From Oleidesulfovibrio alaskensis DSM 16109 (GTDB lineage: Bacteria; Desulfobacterota; Desulfovibrionia; Desulfovibrionales; Desulfovibrionaceae), in NCBI RefSeq assembly GCF_000482745.1, contig NZ_AXWQ01000005.1, forward strand, positions 398,169-462,168: a DNA stretch of 64,000 nucleotides, in the 5' to 3' direction. The translations under genes and the position numbers were made by a program. Numbering within the stretch: position 1 is the stretch's first letter; each line of letters begins with the position of its first letter. Below the pieces are notes generated by a model. It ran no database searches, was not told the DNA's origin, and was given only the letters and a program-made list of their open reading frames with translations. Below, one piece after another: positions 33,708-43,229 of this stretch.

Positions 33708-34765
33708 GCGCTGATAACAGACCGGCGGAAGAGCCTGCGCCGCTCCGCCGGTCTGTATTATCCTCCGCAGCAGGCCGGCTGGCACGCTTTGCCGCTGCAA
33801 AAGCCGTCCGGCTGGCGCTGCTGCTGGTCTCTGTGGCAACCCTGTCGTTTGTACTGGTCAGCTTTTCCCCGGTCGACCCCATAGACGCCTATCTGGGGCC
33901 GTCCATTCTCAAGGTGTCTCCGGAACAGCGCGAGGTCATAGCACAGCGCTGGGGGCTGGACCAGCCGCCGGTGGAGCGGTTCACCCGCTGGGCGGCCAAT
34001 CTGCTGCAGGGCGACTTCGGCACTTCAACCATTTTCAACGAGCCGGTACTTACCGTCATCGTCAAGCGCTTCACCACATCCTTCTGGCTCATGTTCGCCG
34101 CCTGGACGGTGTCCGGCGTGCTCGGATTCACTCTGGGGCTGCTGGCGGGGGCCTATCCCGCAAGTCCGCTGGACAAAACCATCAGCTTCTATGCCTACCT
34201 CATGGCGTCCACTCCCACGTTCTGGGTCGGCATGGTGCTGCTTACCTTTTTCTCCGTGCATCTGGGCTGGACGCCGGTACACGGGGCATGGCCCGCCGGC
34301 ATGGCCGCACACGACGTCAGCCTGATGCAGCGCATACATCATCTCATCCTGCCGGCTGTCACGCTTTCACTCATCGGAGTGGCACAGATAGCCCTGCATA
34401 CGCGTGAAAAGACCATCGACGTCATGCGCAGCGAACACGCCCTTTTTGCCATGGCGCAGGGAGAACGCCCTCTGGCCATTGTTTTCTGCCGCACGCTGCG
34501 CAATGTGGCCCTGCCCGCCGTAACACTGCAGTTTGCTTCACTGGGCGAACTGTTCGGGGGGGCCGTGCTGGCAGAACAGGTCTTCGCCTATCCGGGGCTG
34601 GGCAAAGCCACAGTGGAAGCCGGATTCAGGGGGGATGTGCCCCTGCTGCTGGGGCTGGTCATTTTCAGCACGGTATTTGTCTTTACCGGCAACACGGTGG
34701 CCGACCTGCTGTATATGATCGTAGACCCGCGCATGCGGCGCAATGCCCGCAAAGGAGACCGGTAA
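33686..34765 (+). CDS. ABC importer permease (NikB/DppB type)
   Basis: 359 aa. About 35 polar residues, then six transmembrane helices. The family segments FSPVDPIDAYLGP, RWGLDQPPVERFTRWAANLLQGDFGTS, STPTFWVGMVLL and the EAA-like loop with LRNVALPAVTLQFASLGELFGGAVLAEQVFAYPGLGKATVEA are clear. The start overlaps the end of the binding-protein gene by 22 bases; ATG 33692 is equally possible. Inner-membrane channel subunit. Confidence 0.9.
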   Translation: MDMDVRLSADNRPAEEPAPLRRSVLSSAAGRLARFAAAKAVRLALLLVSVATLSFVLVSFSPVDPIDAYLGPSILKVSPEQREVIAQRWGLDQPPVERFTRWAANLLQGDFGTSTIFNEPVLTVIVKRFTTSFWLMFAAWTVSGVLGFTLGLLAGAYPASPLDKTISFYAYLMASTPTFWVGMVLLTFFSVHLGWTPVHGAWPAGMAAHDVSLMQRIHHLILPAVTLSLIGVAQIALHTREKTIDVMRSEHALFAMAQGERPLAIVFCRTLRNVALPAVTLQFASLGELFGGAVLAEQVFAYPGLGKATVEAGFRGDVPLLLGLVIFSTVFVFTGNTVADLLYMIVDPRMRRNARKGDR

Positions 34766-34766
34766 C

Positions 34767-35597
34767 ATGGCGGCACTGGCCACAGACAGACGAACCCGCA
34801 CCATAATGACCATTGCCGCCTGCACCGCCCTGTTTGCCGCGGTGTTTGCGGGTGCATGGCTGTACGGCGATTCGGGCGAGGTGACCCGCCTTACGCTGCG
34901 CAAACTGCCGCCGGACTTCAGTCATCCCTTCGGCACGGACTGGCTGGGACGGGACATGTTTGCAAGGACACTCAAGGGCCTGCGCATCAGTCTTTTCGTG
35001 GGGCTTTCCGCCGCGGCCTGTTCCGCCGTTGTGGCGCTGGTGCTGGGGCTGGCAGCAGCCACCATGGGCAAAACGGTGGATGCCGTTGTCACATGGCTGG
35101 TGGACGTAGCCATGGCCACACCGCATCTGGTGCTGCTCATCCTTATATCATTCGCCTGCGGAGGCGGAGCAAAAGGTGTGATCATCGCCGTGGCGGCGTC
35201 GCACTGGCCGTCGCTGACACGTGTCATCCGCGCCGAGGTCATGCAGCTGCAGTCCTCCGAATACGTCATGCTGTCGCACCAGCTGGGTAAAAGCCGCATG
35301 TTCATTGCCCGCAGACATATGCTGCCGCATGTCATACCCCAGTTCATCATCGGCCTGCTGCTTCTGTTTCCACATGCCATCCTGCATGCCGCTGCCCTGA
35401 CATTTCTGGGCTTCGGCATGTCGCCGCATACTCCGGCCATCGGCGTACTGCTGGCAGAATCCATGCGCTATCTTTCCATGGGATTATGGTGGCTTGCCGT
35501 GGCGCCCGGACTCACGCTGGTCATCACGGTAAAGACATTTGACATTCTGGGATCCAACATACGTGCGCTGCTCGACCCGCGCACATGCAGAGAATAA
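34767..35597 (+). CDS. ABC importer permease (NikC/DppC type)
   Basis: 276 aa, five to six transmembrane helices. N-terminal helix, then HPFGTDWLGRDMFARTLKGLRISL, the classic DppC/NikC entry motif, and the EAA loop near ARRHMLPHVIPQFIIGLLLLFPHAILHAAALTFLGFG. GGAG nine bases before ATG 34767 and immediate proximity to the previous stop indicate one operon. Forms the channel with the preceding permease. Confidence 0.9.
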   Translation: MAALATDRRTRTIMTIAACTALFAAVFAGAWLYGDSGEVTRLTLRKLPPDFSHPFGTDWLGRDMFARTLKGLRISLFVGLSAAACSAVVALVLGLAAATMGKTVDAVVTWLVDVAMATPHLVLLILISFACGGGAKGVIIAVAASHWPSLTRVIRAEVMQLQSSEYVMLSHQLGKSRMFIARRHMLPHVIPQFIIGLLLLFPHAILHAAALTFLGFGMSPHTPAIGVLLAESMRYLSMGLWWLAVAPGLTLVITVKTFDILGSNIRALLDPRTCRE

Positions 35598-35610
35598 ACA
35601 GGGAGCGGCC

Positions 35611-36534
35611 ATGCTGGAAATACGCAATCTCTCCGTAGAATTCAGTACTTACTCCGCCGGACTCAGACGCCACAGTGTGCCTGCCATACGCAGCCTTGAT
35701 CTTACGGTACAGGCAGGCACCATCGCAGCAGTGGTGGGACAGTCGGGCGCCGGCAAAAGCCTGCTGGCCCATGCGGTGCTGGGCATTCTGCCCGCCAACG
35801 CAACCTGCTCCGGCGACATGTTCTACAACGGCCGCAGGCTCACGCCCCGCAGCATCCGCTCACTACGCGGCAAGGAAATCGCACTCATCCCGCAGTCGGT
35901 CAGCTTTCTCAACCCGCTGCTCAAAGTCGGGGTTCAGGTAGCCAGAGCCGGCATCTGCGGAGGCATGTCCGCGGCAGAGGCACGCAGCTCCGCACAGCAG
36001 GCCCTGCAACGTTACGGACTGCCGCGCCGGACCCTGGGCTGGTTTCCATTTCAGCTTTCCGGCGGTATGACACGGCGCGTGCTGACAGCCACAGCCACCA
36101 TAGGGTCGGCCAGCCTGCTCATTGCAGACGAACCCACAAACGGGCTTGATCCGCTTACCGCCCGTGAAACACTGGGCCACCTGCGCAGTCTGGCCGATAC
36201 GGGCAAGGCTGTCATATTGATTACACACGACATCGAAGCCGCCCTGAGTGTGGCGGACAGCGTAACCGTCTTCTGCGGCGGTGTGACCGTGGAAGAGGCC
36301 CGGGCCTCGGACTTCGACGGCAACGGTTCACTGCGTCACCCCTACTCCCGCACCCTGTGGGAATCGCTGCCCCGTAACGGATTCACTCAGGCGGTACCAC
36401 AACCGGAAACAGCCCCGCAGAACGGCGGTTGCCCTTTCAGCGGGGCATGCCTGCGCAGCAACGGCAGCTGCCGCGAAACCCTGCCGGAACTGACGCTGCT
36501 GTCCGGCGGTAAAGTGAGGTGCTGGAATGCTTGA
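35611..36534 (+). CDS. ABC importer ATPase (NikD/DppD type)
   Basis: 307 aa. Walker A GQSGAGKS (about residue 44), Q loop LIPQSVSFLNPLLKVGVQ (typical of the oligopeptide/nickel group), signature LSGGMTRRVLTATATI, Walker B LLIADEPTNGLD and H loop LITHDIE. The C terminus has the oligopeptide-type cysteine region CPFSGACLRSNGSCRE, which in relatives can hold an Fe-S cluster. GGGAG precedes the ATG. The stop overlaps the next ATPase gene by eight bases. Confidence 0.9.
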   Translation: MLEIRNLSVEFSTYSAGLRRHSVPAIRSLDLTVQAGTIAAVVGQSGAGKSLLAHAVLGILPANATCSGDMFYNGRRLTPRSIRSLRGKEIALIPQSVSFLNPLLKVGVQVARAGICGGMSAAEARSSAQQALQRYGLPRRTLGWFPFQLSGGMTRRVLTATATIGSASLLIADEPTNGLDPLTARETLGHLRSLADTGKAVILITHDIEAALSVADSVTVFCGGVTVEEARASDFDGNGSLRHPYSRTLWESLPRNGFTQAVPQPETAPQNGGCPFSGACLRSNGSCRETLPELTLLSGGKVRCWNA

Positions 36535-37129
36535 AGGCCGCGGATTGGGCTTCCGCTACAACCGCCGCGAAAACTGGCTTTTCCGCGGGCTGGACATAAC
36601 CGTCGCCGCGGGAGAAAGAGTGGGGCTGCCCGGACCGAGCGGACGCGGCAAGTCCACACTGGCCAGAGTTCTGAGCAGTTACCTGACACCGCAGGAAGGC
36701 TCGGTTTCCGTTGACGGAGAAAGGTACGTCCGCGGGAACTTCAATCCCGTCCAACTGCTTTTCCAGCATCCGGAACTGGCTGTGAATCCCCGCTGGCAGA
36801 TACGTGACATTCTGGCCGAGGCGGCCCCCCCCCAGCCCCGCCTGCTTGAAAGGCTGGGCATAGCCGGTGCGTGGCTTGCCCGGTATCCGCATGAACTTTC
36901 CGGCGGCGAACTGCAACGGGTCTGCCTTGCACGGGCGCTGGACAGGCGTACACGCTATCTGCTGTGCGATGAAATGACATCCATGCTGGATGCCCTGACG
37001 CAGGCAACCATCTGGAAAAGCGTGCTGGAAACAGCCGCAGAGCGGAATATAGGCATGCTGGTCATCAGCCACGATGCCGCGCTGCTGGACAGAATCTGCA
37101 GCCGCACCGTCAATGCTTTCAGCGCCTAG
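36527..37129 (+). CDS. ABC importer ATPase (NikE/DppF type), short form
   Basis: 200 aa, shorter than the usual 250-320 residues of DppF/NikE because it lacks the C-terminal extension. Walker A GPSGRGKST, Q loop LLFQHPELAVNPRWQ, signature LSGGELQRVCLARAL, Walker B YLLCDEMTSMLD and H loop VISHD are intact, so it should be active. The start overlaps the previous ATPase gene. Last gene of the importer operon. Confidence 0.88.
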   Translation: MLEGRGLGFRYNRRENWLFRGLDITVAAGERVGLPGPSGRGKSTLARVLSSYLTPQEGSVSVDGERYVRGNFNPVQLLFQHPELAVNPRWQIRDILAEAAPPQPRLLERLGIAGAWLARYPHELSGGELQRVCLARALDRRTRYLLCDEMTSMLDALTQATIWKSVLETAAERNIGMLVISHDAALLDRICSRTVNAFSA

Positions 37130-37276
37130 CAGCCCCACCGGCGCTGCGCCTTTGCACCGGATGCATCTGCTCTATTCCAAAACAACGCAGGGTGTGGCAC
37201 CATGGCACACGACGTACGGCTCCGGACGGCACATGCCGCCACGGATTACGTCGTAAATCACCATGGGGGTTACATC

Positions 37277-38017
37277 ATGACATTGGTTTCGCATCTTTCG
37301 CTGTATATCACACCCGACCCCGATGCCATGGCACGGCAGGCGGCGGAGCTTATAATAGAACGCTGCGCCGCGGCAGTGGCCGCGCACGATGCCTTCACCA
37401 TAGCGCTTTCCGGCGGCAGCACGCCGGTGCCGCTGTTCCGGCTGCTTGCCGGGCAGGAATACGCAGACCGCATTCCGTGGAATAAAGTCAGCGTATACTG
37501 GGTGGACGAACGCTGCGTCCACCCCGACCACGAGCAGAGCAACTACCGTGTGGCCCGCGACGAGCTGCTGCATAAGGTGGACGCCACAAAATTCTACCGT
37601 ATGAAAGGAGAAGCACAGCCGGAAATTGCCGCACAGGCATATGAAGAACTGCTGCGCAGGCAGTTCGGGCTGTCAGCGGGTGAGCTGCCCCGCTTTGACT
37701 GCGTGCTGCTGGGAACAGGCGCCGATGGTCATACGGCATCGCTTTTTCCGCACTCCACCGGACTGGAGGAGCGCGAAAAACTGGTCATTGACCAGTATGT
37801 ACCCTCGCTGCACAGCACGCGTCTGACCCTGACCCTGCCGGTCATCAACAATGCCCGCGATGTCATTGTCATGGCCAGCGGTCACGCGAAACATCCGGTG
37901 CTGGCAAAAGCGCTCAACCTGCTGGAACCACGCCTCCTGCCCATACAGCACATCGCCCCCGCTGCCGGCAGGCTGAGCTGGGTCATTGATCAGGCCGCAG
38001 CGCAGCCGGCAGCCTGA
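37277..38017 (+). CDS. pgl: 6-phosphogluconolactonase
   Basis: 246 aa, DevB-type. Key motifs: FTIALSGGSTPVPLFRLLA (about residue 40), VSVYWVDERCVHPDHEQSNYRVARDELL (about 72), and FDCVLLGTGADGHTASLFPHS (about 148) with the catalytic His. It hydrolyses 6-phosphogluconolactone in the oxidative pentose phosphate pathway, cytoplasm. No zwf or gnd is adjacent. ATG 37277 was preferred because a GGGGG run lies upstream and the longer frame lacks homology. Confidence 0.93.
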   Translation: MTLVSHLSLYITPDPDAMARQAAELIIERCAAAVAAHDAFTIALSGGSTPVPLFRLLAGQEYADRIPWNKVSVYWVDERCVHPDHEQSNYRVARDELLHKVDATKFYRMKGEAQPEIAAQAYEELLRRQFGLSAGELPRFDCVLLGTGADGHTASLFPHSTGLEEREKLVIDQYVPSLHSTRLTLTLPVINNARDVIVMASGHAKHPVLAKALNLLEPRLLPIQHIAPAAGRLSWVIDQAAAQPAA

Positions 38018-38068
38018 GCGTTCTGCAGGCCGCAGCATAACGGTTCCGCTGCGGACGCAGGCATTTGC

Positions 38069-38104
38069 TAAAAAACAGACGGGAGTACCTGAGCGTACTC
38101 CCGT
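38069..38104 (-). terminator. Terminator of the UbiD-family gene
   Basis: Perfect 10-bp stem ACGGGAGTAC/GTACTCCCGT (38079-38104). On the minus strand it is followed by CTG and six T. It lies between convergent genes and may also slow plus-strand transcription from pgl. Confidence 0.85.
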
Positions 38105-38128
38105 CCTTCTGTTTCGTATGTAAACGCC

Positions 38129-39967
38129 TTACACAAATCCGTGCAGCGGCCCCCCGGGGGCACCCAGTTCGTCCACCCTGCGTTCCACATCAGGGTCTGT
38201 CTCCAGCGCAGGGGCATGGAACGATTTCAGCCGGGCGTCAATGATGAGCGGCCCGCGGCATCCCCAGTGCTTGCAATGGGTAAAGGCGCCTGCACCGTAC
38301 ATATCCGTTGCGGGATCAGAGCGGGTGAACGTGACCCACAGGAAGTTCGTCCAGTCCTCTGCCGTAAAAGCGGCATCGTCCGCCACCACAAAAAGCGGTG
38401 TTCCTTCCAGCCCGCCGATACCGCCGAGGTGCTCGGCAAGCCGGAACATGGCCTCGTCATGTTCGTCACGCGCTGCCGTATGCGCCGGTCCTCTGAGCAC
38501 CACAATACCCCGCCCGAACAGCCGCGCATCACCAAACCCCGCAGGCAGAGTAAGATCCGCAGGCAGATGGTGGGCAAGGGCGCGCTTTTTCTCGCCACAG
38601 GCTGTCCAGACAAGTTTGGAACCCTGATTAAGGCTGATACCGGTGTAATCCAGCGTATCTATCGTGGTACGCGTGATAAAATGCAGGTCACGGCCAAAAT
38701 CGGTACGCTCCAACATATGCTTGAAGAACCCGTCGTAGTCATGAGTTGTCAGCGCGGGAGCGTCTTCGCGCGCGGTGATCATCACATACTTGGAAAGCGA
38801 GGTCTGGGTGCTGCCCAGCAGCGCCATGCCCGATGTGATAAGTTCCTGCGGCTGGCGTTCGCTGGCCCAGGGTACATAACGTTCGCTGCCTATGGCCAGC
38901 AACAGCGGATGCACACCCGCGGCGTCAACCGCCTGTATCTCGTGCACCCCGCTGAACACCTGCGGCACCATGGCCGCAGTCAGCTCGTGGATAAAATCGC
39001 CGAAAACGGTATCTTCCTGCGGGGGGCGTCCCACAGTGGTAAACGGCCAGACAGCGCCGTTACGGTGCCAGACATTATCCACGCGCAGCACGGGAAAATC
39101 GTGCTCCAGACTGTAATACCCCAGATGATCCCCGAAAGGCCCTTCCGGCTTCTGATACGGCATTATGGTGCCGCTGATGCAGAAATCGGCGTCTGCCAGC
39201 ACGGGCAGGTCACCCCCGCGCCGCACCATGGGAATACGGAACCCGGCCAGCGCACCGGCAAAAACCACTTCAGGAATATCATCGGGCAGAGGCATCACCG
39301 CGGCCAGAGTCATGGCCGGGGGGCCACCCACAAAGATATTGACTTTCAGCGACTCGCCCACACGCAGTGCCTGCGCGTGGTGGTACCCAATGCCCCGGTG
39401 TATCTGGTAGTGCAGCCCCACTTCCCTGTCTTTTTCATAGTGCGGGCCGGTAAGCTGCACGCGGTACATTCCCATATTGGAATGTTTGTACCCCGGATGC
39501 TCGGGGCTTTCTGTATACACCTGCGGCAGCGTCACATACCCGCCGCCGTCACGCGGCCACGAGACAAGCTGCGGCAGTTCGCTGACGGCAGCGGTGTTTT
39601 CAAAAACAGAACCTTTTTTCACCGTGCGCGGCATGGCGCTGAAAAGTGCACGGGGAACCCCGGCATAGCGCCAGGGATGTTTGAAAAAGTCGAACGGATC
39701 AACCTTGAGCCGGAACAGTCCTTCCAGCGCACGCAGCGAAGAGCGGAAAATGAACCGCGTGCGGTCCATGGTGCCGAACAGGTTGGCAACCATGGGAAAA
39801 CGCGTGCCTTTCACACGGGTAAACAGCATTGCCGGTGCGCCCGCGCGATACGCACGACGCTGGATGGCGGCAATTTCAAGGTATGGGTCCACCTCGGCAT
39901 CCACACGGATAAGCTGCCCGTGGCGCTCAAGGTCTTCCAGAAGCATGGTCATGTTGCGGTAACGCAC
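38129..39967 (-). CDS. UbiD family decarboxylase
   Basis: 612 aa. The UbiD fold, with N-terminal LEDLERHGQLIRVDAEVDPYLEIAAIQRR, then NMGMYRVQLTGPHYEKDREVGLHYQIHRG, PEVVFAGALAGFRIPMVRRGGDLPVLADADFCISGTI and PYQKPEGPFGDHLGYYSLEHDF. These enzymes use prenylated FMN to decarboxylate aromatic or unsaturated acids. At about 610 residues it is the longer form also seen in menaquinone-type decarboxylases of the futalosine route, a possible but unproven role. No ubiX is adjacent. The GTG start at 39967 is set by AAGGAG eight bases upstream. Confidence 0.88.
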   Translation of the reverse strand: MRYRNMTMLLEDLERHGQLIRVDAEVDPYLEIAAIQRRAYRAGAPAMLFTRVKGTRFPMVANLFGTMDRTRFIFRSSLRALEGLFRLKVDPFDFFKHPWRYAGVPRALFSAMPRTVKKGSVFENTAAVSELPQLVSWPRDGGGYVTLPQVYTESPEHPGYKHSNMGMYRVQLTGPHYEKDREVGLHYQIHRGIGYHHAQALRVGESLKVNIFVGGPPAMTLAAVMPLPDDIPEVVFAGALAGFRIPMVRRGGDLPVLADADFCISGTIMPYQKPEGPFGDHLGYYSLEHDFPVLRVDNVWHRNGAVWPFTTVGRPPQEDTVFGDFIHELTAAMVPQVFSGVHEIQAVDAAGVHPLLLAIGSERYVPWASERQPQELITSGMALLGSTQTSLSKYVMITAREDAPALTTHDYDGFFKHMLERTDFGRDLHFITRTTIDTLDYTGISLNQGSKLVWTACGEKKRALAHHLPADLTLPAGFGDARLFGRGIVVLRGPAHTAARDEHDEAMFRLAEHLGGIGGLEGTPLFVVADDAAFTAEDWTNFLWVTFTRSDPATDMYGAGAFTHCKHWGCRGPLIIDARLKSFHAPALETDPDVERRVDELGAPGGPLHGFV

Positions 39968-40113
39968 GGAACCATCTCCTTCTCTGTTAAGGTGAGTAGG
40001 TGTGTCGTCGAGGCGCAAGAGTGGCGCAAATATGCTTTCAGCGCAAGCGCGCGGCGTCGTTAAACGCCGCGCTGTCATACCCTTCCTGCCGCTGTGACGG
40101 TGTTCCGCCGCGG

Positions 40114-42174
40114 CTAGGTTTCGTCATGCATGGAATCAATGAGAGCCCGCAAAGCGGCAGCCTCGCCGGAAAGGCTGCGCACAGCATGCTCCGCCTCGGC
40201 CATCCGCTGTGCCGTATCATCAGAAATTTCATTTACTTCCATAATTATCCTGTTAATTTCCTCACTGGTGGCGGCCTGTTCTTCCGCTGCGGTGGCAATG
40301 GAATTTACCTGATCGCTGGCAGTATGCACCGCACCCACTATTTCGTGCAGCATACGTCCTGCTTCTCCGGCCAGCCCGCGGCTTTCGCTTACGGCGCGTA
40401 CTGCGGTTTCCGTAGCCTGCACACTGCGCGCGGTGTACTGCTGAATACCCATGATGACCTGCTCCACCTCACCGGTGGCCTGCATGGTTTTTTCCGCCAG
40501 CTTGCGCACCTCGTCGGCAACTACGGCAAACCCTCTTCCGGCATCTCCGGCACGGGCGGCCTCTATGGCCGCATTAAGGGCGAGCAGGTTTGTCTGGTCC
40601 GCAATATCCGTTATCACTCCCAGCACCTTGCCTGTATCCGCCGCTTTGGCCCCCAGCTGCTCCATTTCCGTACGCAGTTCAAGCGACTGACGTTCCAGCC
40701 CGTCCACCGCACGCACCACGCCGTCAACCAGTTCGGCACCATGCGACGCCTTGCGGCGCACGTCTTCGGTCATCAGATGCGTATCCGAAGCATTCTGCGC
40801 CACTTCCCGTACCGTGGCGTTCATCTCTTCCATGGCTGTGGCCGACTCCGAACTGCGCTGCTGCTGCTGGTCGGCACCCCGGGCAGCCTCGGTAACCTGC
40901 TCTTCCAAAATTCCGGAAGCCTCGGCCACATTGGCAGCAATTCCTTCAGCCTTGCGTGCAATTCCCGCCAGACGCTCGGACTGACGCAGAGCGTTCAGCT
41001 CGCCCGCCTTGACTGATGTGATATCCTGCAGAACCTCCATATAGCCGTACACATGCCCCCCGCCGTCCGCCAGCTTCACGGCCCGCGCATGGTAATACCG
41101 CTCCTGCCCTCCCGAAGCATGGGCAAACGTGAGGGCGTGCCCCGCTGCGCCGCTGCGGGCAATGGTTTCCACCGGAGACTCGCCACCGTGAAAATCGCGC
41201 CCCAGCACAGAAGTCAGCGCCTGCCCTGCCAGCGTCTTTTCATCCTTGCCCAGAAGCTCCAGTGCGGCAGCATTCACCGAGGTTATCATACAGCCGGCAT
41301 CCGTCACGATAATAGGATCGGGTACACCGTTAATGATAGCCTGATTATGCAGAATTCGTTCTTTGATGGACTGCACCATGCGTTCCACAGCACCGAAAAG
41401 CGTCTGCATTTCACCGGAAAAACGGTATGTGCTGCGATGATCCAGCCTGCCGTCGGCCACCTGTTCCGTATGTTCTATAACAGCCGCGAGCGGAACCTCC
41501 ACAGAACGGAACAGCCAGCGGGCCGCCCCCGCTCCCGCCGCAGCCACAAACACCGTCAGGCAGATCATCAACAGGCGCAATGTATTGTTACGGCTGAGAA
41601 TAAGCTCAATGTAACTGTCCAGGCCGTGTGTCACCAGCCGGACAATTTCATCTGTTGTACTTTCCAGCAGGTAGATATGCTCCTTGGCCGAGCCGAACCG
41701 CCTGTTGGCTTCCTGCGGAGTCAGGTCAGGGTCATCCATGGTTTCCGCGGCCAGCGATTCAAATGCCCGCACATAGTCCGCGTGCGCCTGTTTCAGCACA
41801 TCCGGCAGTCTCCGGTGTTCGCTCATGGCACTGCTGGCGGAAACTATGCGGCCCAGACGCTCAATATCTGCGCCGAGCGCGGCCGAAGCCTCGCGGAAAC
41901 GGGCAAGATAACGCTGTTGCCGCTCTCTGTCGCCGATGTTCAGAAACAGGTCTTTTTCAAACCTGCGGTGCTGCGCCGCGCCATAGCGTATGGCATCCGC
42001 CATGTCACGCAGCTCCACCTGTTCGTCTATCAGATGGCTGAGATCCTTTTTACCCTGCTCCAGCGCGAATATACCCACACCGCCCAGCAGAACTGTCAGA
42101 AAAACAAGCACACCCAGTCCTGCAATCAGCCTTACCTTAATTGTCATACCCTGCCCCGGAATAATTGTTTTCAT
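40114..42174 (-). CDS. Methyl-accepting chemotaxis protein with PAS domain
   Basis: 686 aa. Two transmembrane helices (about residues 12-38 and 200-222) flank a 160-residue helical periplasmic sensor. Then HAMP (PLAAVIEHTEQVADGRLDHRS), PAS (about 290-400, NGVPDPIIVTDAGCMITSVN) and the MCP signalling domain with the hairpin tip IADQTNLLALNAAIEAARAG DAGRGFAVVADEVRKLAE. It should signal to CheA/CheW. No che gene is nearby. An alternative start at 42147 has a GGGGCAGGG run upstream and would be nine residues shorter. Confidence 0.93.
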   Translation of the reverse strand: MKTIIPGQGMTIKVRLIAGLGVLVFLTVLLGGVGIFALEQGKKDLSHLIDEQVELRDMADAIRYGAAQHRRFEKDLFLNIGDRERQQRYLARFREASAALGADIERLGRIVSASSAMSEHRRLPDVLKQAHADYVRAFESLAAETMDDPDLTPQEANRRFGSAKEHIYLLESTTDEIVRLVTHGLDSYIELILSRNNTLRLLMICLTVFVAAAGAGAARWLFRSVEVPLAAVIEHTEQVADGRLDHRSTYRFSGEMQTLFGAVERMVQSIKERILHNQAIINGVPDPIIVTDAGCMITSVNAAALELLGKDEKTLAGQALTSVLGRDFHGGESPVETIARSGAAGHALTFAHASGGQERYYHARAVKLADGGGHVYGYMEVLQDITSVKAGELNALRQSERLAGIARKAEGIAANVAEASGILEEQVTEAARGADQQQQRSSESATAMEEMNATVREVAQNASDTHLMTEDVRRKASHGAELVDGVVRAVDGLERQSLELRTEMEQLGAKAADTGKVLGVITDIADQTNLLALNAAIEAARAGDAGRGFAVVADEVRKLAEKTMQATGEVEQVIMGIQQYTARSVQATETAVRAVSESRGLAGEAGRMLHEIVGAVHTASDQVNSIATAAEEQAATSEEINRIIMEVNEISDDTAQRMAEAEHAVRSLSGEAAALRALIDSMHDET

Positions 42175-42369
42175 ACGTTCCGCCCGCCGCCGGACGTGCG
42201 CCGCCGGAAGTGCACACGGTTACCTTAAAGGATCATAGCACATAAACAGCAGATAAAAAATGACACGCGTCGATATATACAACGTTATTATTCTGAATAA
42301 TCCGGAACCATTACCGGCCTGCACCCGCCCATAGGCCACCCGGAAGCCGCACAGCACACCGTCCGGCAC

Positions 42370-42403
42370 AAAAAAAACGGGCCGGAAATATATTTCCGGC
42401 CCG
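42370..42403 (-). terminator. Terminator of the rubrerythrin gene
   Basis: A perfect inverted repeat with 13-base arms (42378-42390 with 42391-42403), followed on the minus strand by eight T residues. Confidence 0.92.
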
Positions 42404-42441
42404 CAGGCAACTCAGGCAGGGCAAAAACCCTGTCCCGTAAA

Positions 42442-42939
42442 TTAATCTACCTTGTAGAAAGCCTTGGAGGCGGCGCCGCAGATGGGGCACTTATCGCCGT
42501 CAAAAGGACCTTCGTGGGTGTATCCGCACACGGAACAGTTGTAGTAGTCAACTTCTTCGGGGCTTTCCAGCGCTGCAAGCATCTTCTTGTACAGATTGGC
42601 GTGCACTTCTTCCGCCTTGTTGGCAAACCCGAAATACCGTGCTGCAACCTTTTCGCCCTCGGCTTCGGCTTCTTCAATCATCACGGGGTACATCTTTTCA
42701 AATTCATAGGTCTCGCCTTCAATGGCGGCCTTCAGGTTTTCGGCTGTGGTGCCTATTTTACCGGCATTGCGCAGATGACCGTGAGCATGAATGGTCTCGG
42801 CATCGGCGGCAGCGCGGAACAGTCTGGCAACCTGATGGTGGCCTTCCTTTTCTGCCTGCTTGGCAAAGGCAAGGTACTTGCGGTTGGCCTGAGATTCACC
42901 GGCAAAAGCAGCCATCAGATTTTCCATGGTCTTGGACAT
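42442..42939 (-). CDS. rbr: Rubrerythrin
   Basis: 165 aa. An N-terminal ferritin-like diiron domain with LMAAFAGESQANRKY, the AETIHAHGH helix, EGETYEFEKMYP and AEEVHANLY, which supply the Glu/His ligands. A C-terminal rubredoxin-like domain has CSVCGYTHEG and CPICGA cysteine pairs. It reduces hydrogen peroxide with electrons from rubredoxin or NADH systems, protecting anaerobes from oxygen; cytoplasmic. AGGAG before ATG 42939 fixes the start. Single gene with its own terminator. Confidence 0.95.
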   Translation of the reverse strand: MSKTMENLMAAFAGESQANRKYLAFAKQAEKEGHHQVARLFRAAADAETIHAHGHLRNAGKIGTTAENLKAAIEGETYEFEKMYPVMIEEAEAEGEKVAARYFGFANKAEEVHANLYKKMLAALESPEEVDYYNCSVCGYTHEGPFDGDKCPICGAASKAFYKVD

Positions 42940-42996
42940 TTCAATGCTCCTGTATGTTTTGTTTTCAGTTATATTCTGCGGAAGCACTCCGCTCTC

Positions 42997-43016
42997 AATC
43001 AGTAACGATTCCTATT
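42997..43016. promoter_or_regulatory. Imperfect palindrome upstream of rubrerythrin
   Basis: AATCAGTAACGATTCCTATT has two-fold-related ends (minus strand AATAGGAA..., plus strand AATCAGTAA...). Placement 58 bases before the rbr start would suit a peroxide-sensing repressor site. Assignment to PerR is a guess. Confidence 0.25.
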
Positions 43017-43123
43017 AAACAAACTTTTTTCTCTTTGTAAACCCTTTTCTGCAATTTTTTTTTTTGCCCGGAGGAAAAAAGCACCGCCACACTTAACATC
43101 TCGGCATCAAAAAGCAACAGGAA

Positions 43124-43169
43124 CAAAAAACAGACCGGAAAAAGCGGAGCAAGTCTGCTTTTTCCGGTC
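43124..43169 (-). terminator. Terminator of the topB gene
   Basis: 13-bp perfect arms (43133-43145 with 43157-43169) around an 11-base loop, with a T6 run on the minus strand right after. Confidence 0.85.
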
Positions 43170-43229
43170 GAGCCATACAGGTCAGCCTGAGCTGCGCAAA
43201 AACGGGCAGGCATCAAGCACGCAGGTCAA

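Noticed and set aside
38141..40063. A 640-codon frame opposite the UbiD-family gene
   Set aside because: Antisense shadow: the minus-strand product has clear family motifs and this one has none.
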